Positions 14,121 through 15,386 of a DNA stretch of 15,386 nucleotides are shown here, piece after piece. The first letter of the stretch is position 1; every line of letters begins with the position of its first letter. Made by a program: the position numbers and the translations under genes. The notes under the pieces were generated by a model. It was not told the DNA's origin and made no database searches. It saw only the letters and a program-made list of their open reading frames with translations. The DNA comes from an uncultured Bacteroidota bacterium (GTDB lineage: Bacteria; Bacteroidota; Bacteroidia; Chitinophagales; Chitinophagaceae). The DNA is taken from contig CAINEG010000084.1 in NCBI GenBank assembly GCA_903847655.1, positions 1 through 15,386 on the forward strand, written 5' to 3'.

Positions 14121-15386
14121 ATGAAAAAGGGATTATTATTTGCGGCGACCATTTTAGCCACTTCATTATCATTTGCACAAAAAAGCAAAGAACTTACCAT
14201 GCATACTTTTGTAAATAAGTTACTAGCAAAAATGACCTTGGAAGAAAAATTAGGGCAATTAAACTTGCCAGCTTCAAGTGATTTTGTAACGGGCGCAGTG
14301 AGTAGTTCTGACATTGCACAAAAAGTAAAAGACGGCAAAGTGGGTGGAGTTTTTAATATTAGATCGGTGACTAAAATAAAAGAGTTGCAAGAGTTTGCAG
14401 TTAAAAATACAAGATTGCATATTCCTTTATTGTTTGGCATGGATGTGATTCATGGATACAAAACAATTTTTCCTATCCCAATAGGTATGTCGGCTACTTG
14501 GGACATGCCTTTAATTGAACGTTCTGCGCGCATTGCAGCTAGCGAAGCCAGTGCAGATGGTATTATGTGGACCTTCTCACCTATGGTAGATTTAACGCGT
14601 GATCCTCGTTGGGGTAGAACTTCAGAAGGCAATGGAGAAGATGCATTTTTGAGTTCGGCCATTGCAAAAGCCATGGTGCATGGTTATCAAGGAGATGATT
14701 TATCATTGAATAATACGATTATGTCTTGCGTGAAACATTATGCTTTGTCAGGTGCAGCAGAAGGTGGGCGAGATTATAACACAACAGATATGAGTCGCAT
14801 CAGAATGTACAATGAATATTTTCCTCCTTATAAAGCTGCAGTTGATGCAGGGGTAAAAAGTGTCATGGTGTCTTTTAATGAAATTGATGGGATTCCTGCC
14901 TCAGGCAATAAATGGTTGGTAGATGAGGTATTGCGTAAACAATGGAAATTCAATGGAATGGTAGTTTCTGATTATACCGGCATTCCTGAAATGGTGAACC
15001 ATGGCATTGGTGATTTTAAAACTGTGAATGAAAAAGCATTACTCGCTGGGGTGGATATGGATATGGTAGGGGAAGGTTTTTTAAATATGTTTAAACAATC
15101 ATTGAAAGAAGGTAAAATTACCCAAGCGCAAATAGATAAAGCTTGTGAAAGAATTTTAATTTCTAAGTATGAATTGGGTTTATTTGATGACCCTTATAAA
15201 TATTGTGATGAGAAAAGATCTGCTACCGAAGTGTTTACAGAAAAGAACAGAATGGATGCAAGAACCATTGCTGCACAAAGCTTTGTTTTGTTAAAGAATG
15301 ATAAAAATATTTTACCTATAGCCAAAGGAAAAATAATTGCCTTGGTGGGTCCTTTGGCCAATGCCAAAGAAAACATGACGGGTACC
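14121..15386 (+). CDS. GH3 beta-glucosidase, BglX-like (3' end beyond window)
   Basis: The frame is open to the last base (422 codons visible), so the C-terminal half is missing; BglX-type enzymes are usually 720-770 residues. Residues 1-19 form a signal peptide ending SFA|Q, so the enzyme is probably periplasmic. An in-frame ATG at 14097 would add eight residues before the leader and is less likely. GH3 motifs: MTLEEKLGQLN, FGMDVIHGYKTIFPIPIG with substrate-binding D108, DPRWGR at 161-166, SEGNGED, KHYALSG with K205-H206, and MVVSDYTGI with D284 as predicted nucleophile. The second alpha/beta domain begins near the edge (SFVLLKNDKNILPI). It removes terminal beta-linked glucose from oligosaccharides and would finish the products of the GH30 enzyme, with which it is probably co-transcribed. 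Confidence 0.93.
   Translation, partial: MKKGLLFAATILATSLSFAQKSKELTMHTFVNKLLAKMTLEEKLGQLNLPASSDFVTGAVSSSDIAQKVKDGKVGGVFNIRSVTKIKELQEFAVKNTRLHIPLLFGMDVIHGYKTIFPIPIGMSATWDMPLIERSARIAASEASADGIMWTFSPMVDLTRDPRWGRTSEGNGEDAFLSSAIAKAMVHGYQGDDLSLNNTIMSCVKHYALSGAAEGGRDYNTTDMSRIRMYNEYFPPYKAAVDAGVKSVMVSFNEIDGIPASGNKWLVDEVLRKQWKFNGMVVSDYTGIPEMVNHGIGDFKTVNEKALLAGVDMDMVGEGFLNMFKQSLKEGKITQAQIDKACERILISKYELGLFDDPYKYCDEKRSATEVFTEKNRMDARTIAAQSFVLLKNDKNILPIAKGKIIALVGPLANAKENMTGT

Noticed and set aside
14102..14440. 112-codon open frame on the minus strand at the start of the GH3 gene
   Set aside because: It is antisense to clear GH3 coding sequence with conserved motifs; the frame stays open as a by-product of codon use.
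14964..14981. SDY in place of the common SDW around the GH3 nucleophile
   Set aside because: Tyr after the nucleophilic Asp is, to my knowledge, common in BglX-like enzymes of Bacteroidota, so it is not an anomaly.
1..15386. Search for tRNA, rRNA, CRISPR arrays, insertion sequences and att-like direct repeats
   Set aside because: By eye no spaced identical repeats, transposase motifs, cloverleaf patterns or long terminal inverted repeats were found; the gaps between genes are too short to hide most of them.

Overview
The window is A+T-rich DNA that looks like a chromosomal segment of a Bacteroidota species, most likely from the Chitinophagaceae. That assignment is inferred from the gene families (STN/carboxypeptidase-regulatory TonB receptor, DUF4249 lipoprotein, MG2/plug-like exported protein, cytochrome c/FG-GAP lipoprotein), from the A-rich translation start regions that mostly lack a strong Shine-Dalgarno, and from the many short exported-protein leaders ending in an Ala-Gln or Ser-Gln type cleavage site. 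No rRNA, tRNA, CRISPR array, insertion sequence or phage gene was seen. Nine complete genes are present, plus one gene cut at each edge.

Layout. Bases 1-2311 (+) hold the 3' part of an FG-GAP/VCBS (UnbV-like) protein and, 5 bp on, a lipoprotein joining a c-type haem motif to an FG-GAP propeller. Bases 2321-9446 (-) are a tight four-gene operon. In transcription order these are a small exported protein of unknown function, an STN-containing TonB-dependent receptor (GTG start, 1 bp after the previous stop), a DUF4249 lipoprotein, and an 802-residue exported protein with an MG2-like N-terminus and a barrel-less plug-like C-terminal region. Bases 9738-11063 (+) encode a vanadium-dependent haloperoxidase lipoprotein with a complete active site. 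Bases 11077-12625 (-) carry a TauE/SafE-type permease and, upstream of it, an isolated pxpB (5-oxoprolinase subunit). Bases 12700-15386 (+) carry a GH30 glycosidase followed by a GH3 beta-glucosidase that runs off the right edge.

How they may work together. The TonB operon looks like one outer-membrane uptake or export device whose substrate cannot be read from sequence. GH30 and GH3 form a pair that could cleave a beta-glucan (possibly beta-1,6-linked) outside or at the surface and then release glucose in the periplasm. The FG-GAP pair and the haloperoxidase lie on the same strand on either side of the TonB operon, which suggests one cluster later split by insertion. That is a hypothesis. 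The items most worth a second look are the TonB/DUF4249/MG2-plug set, the haloperoxidase pocket, the cytochrome-propeller fusion and the pxpB without pxpA or pxpC beside it.
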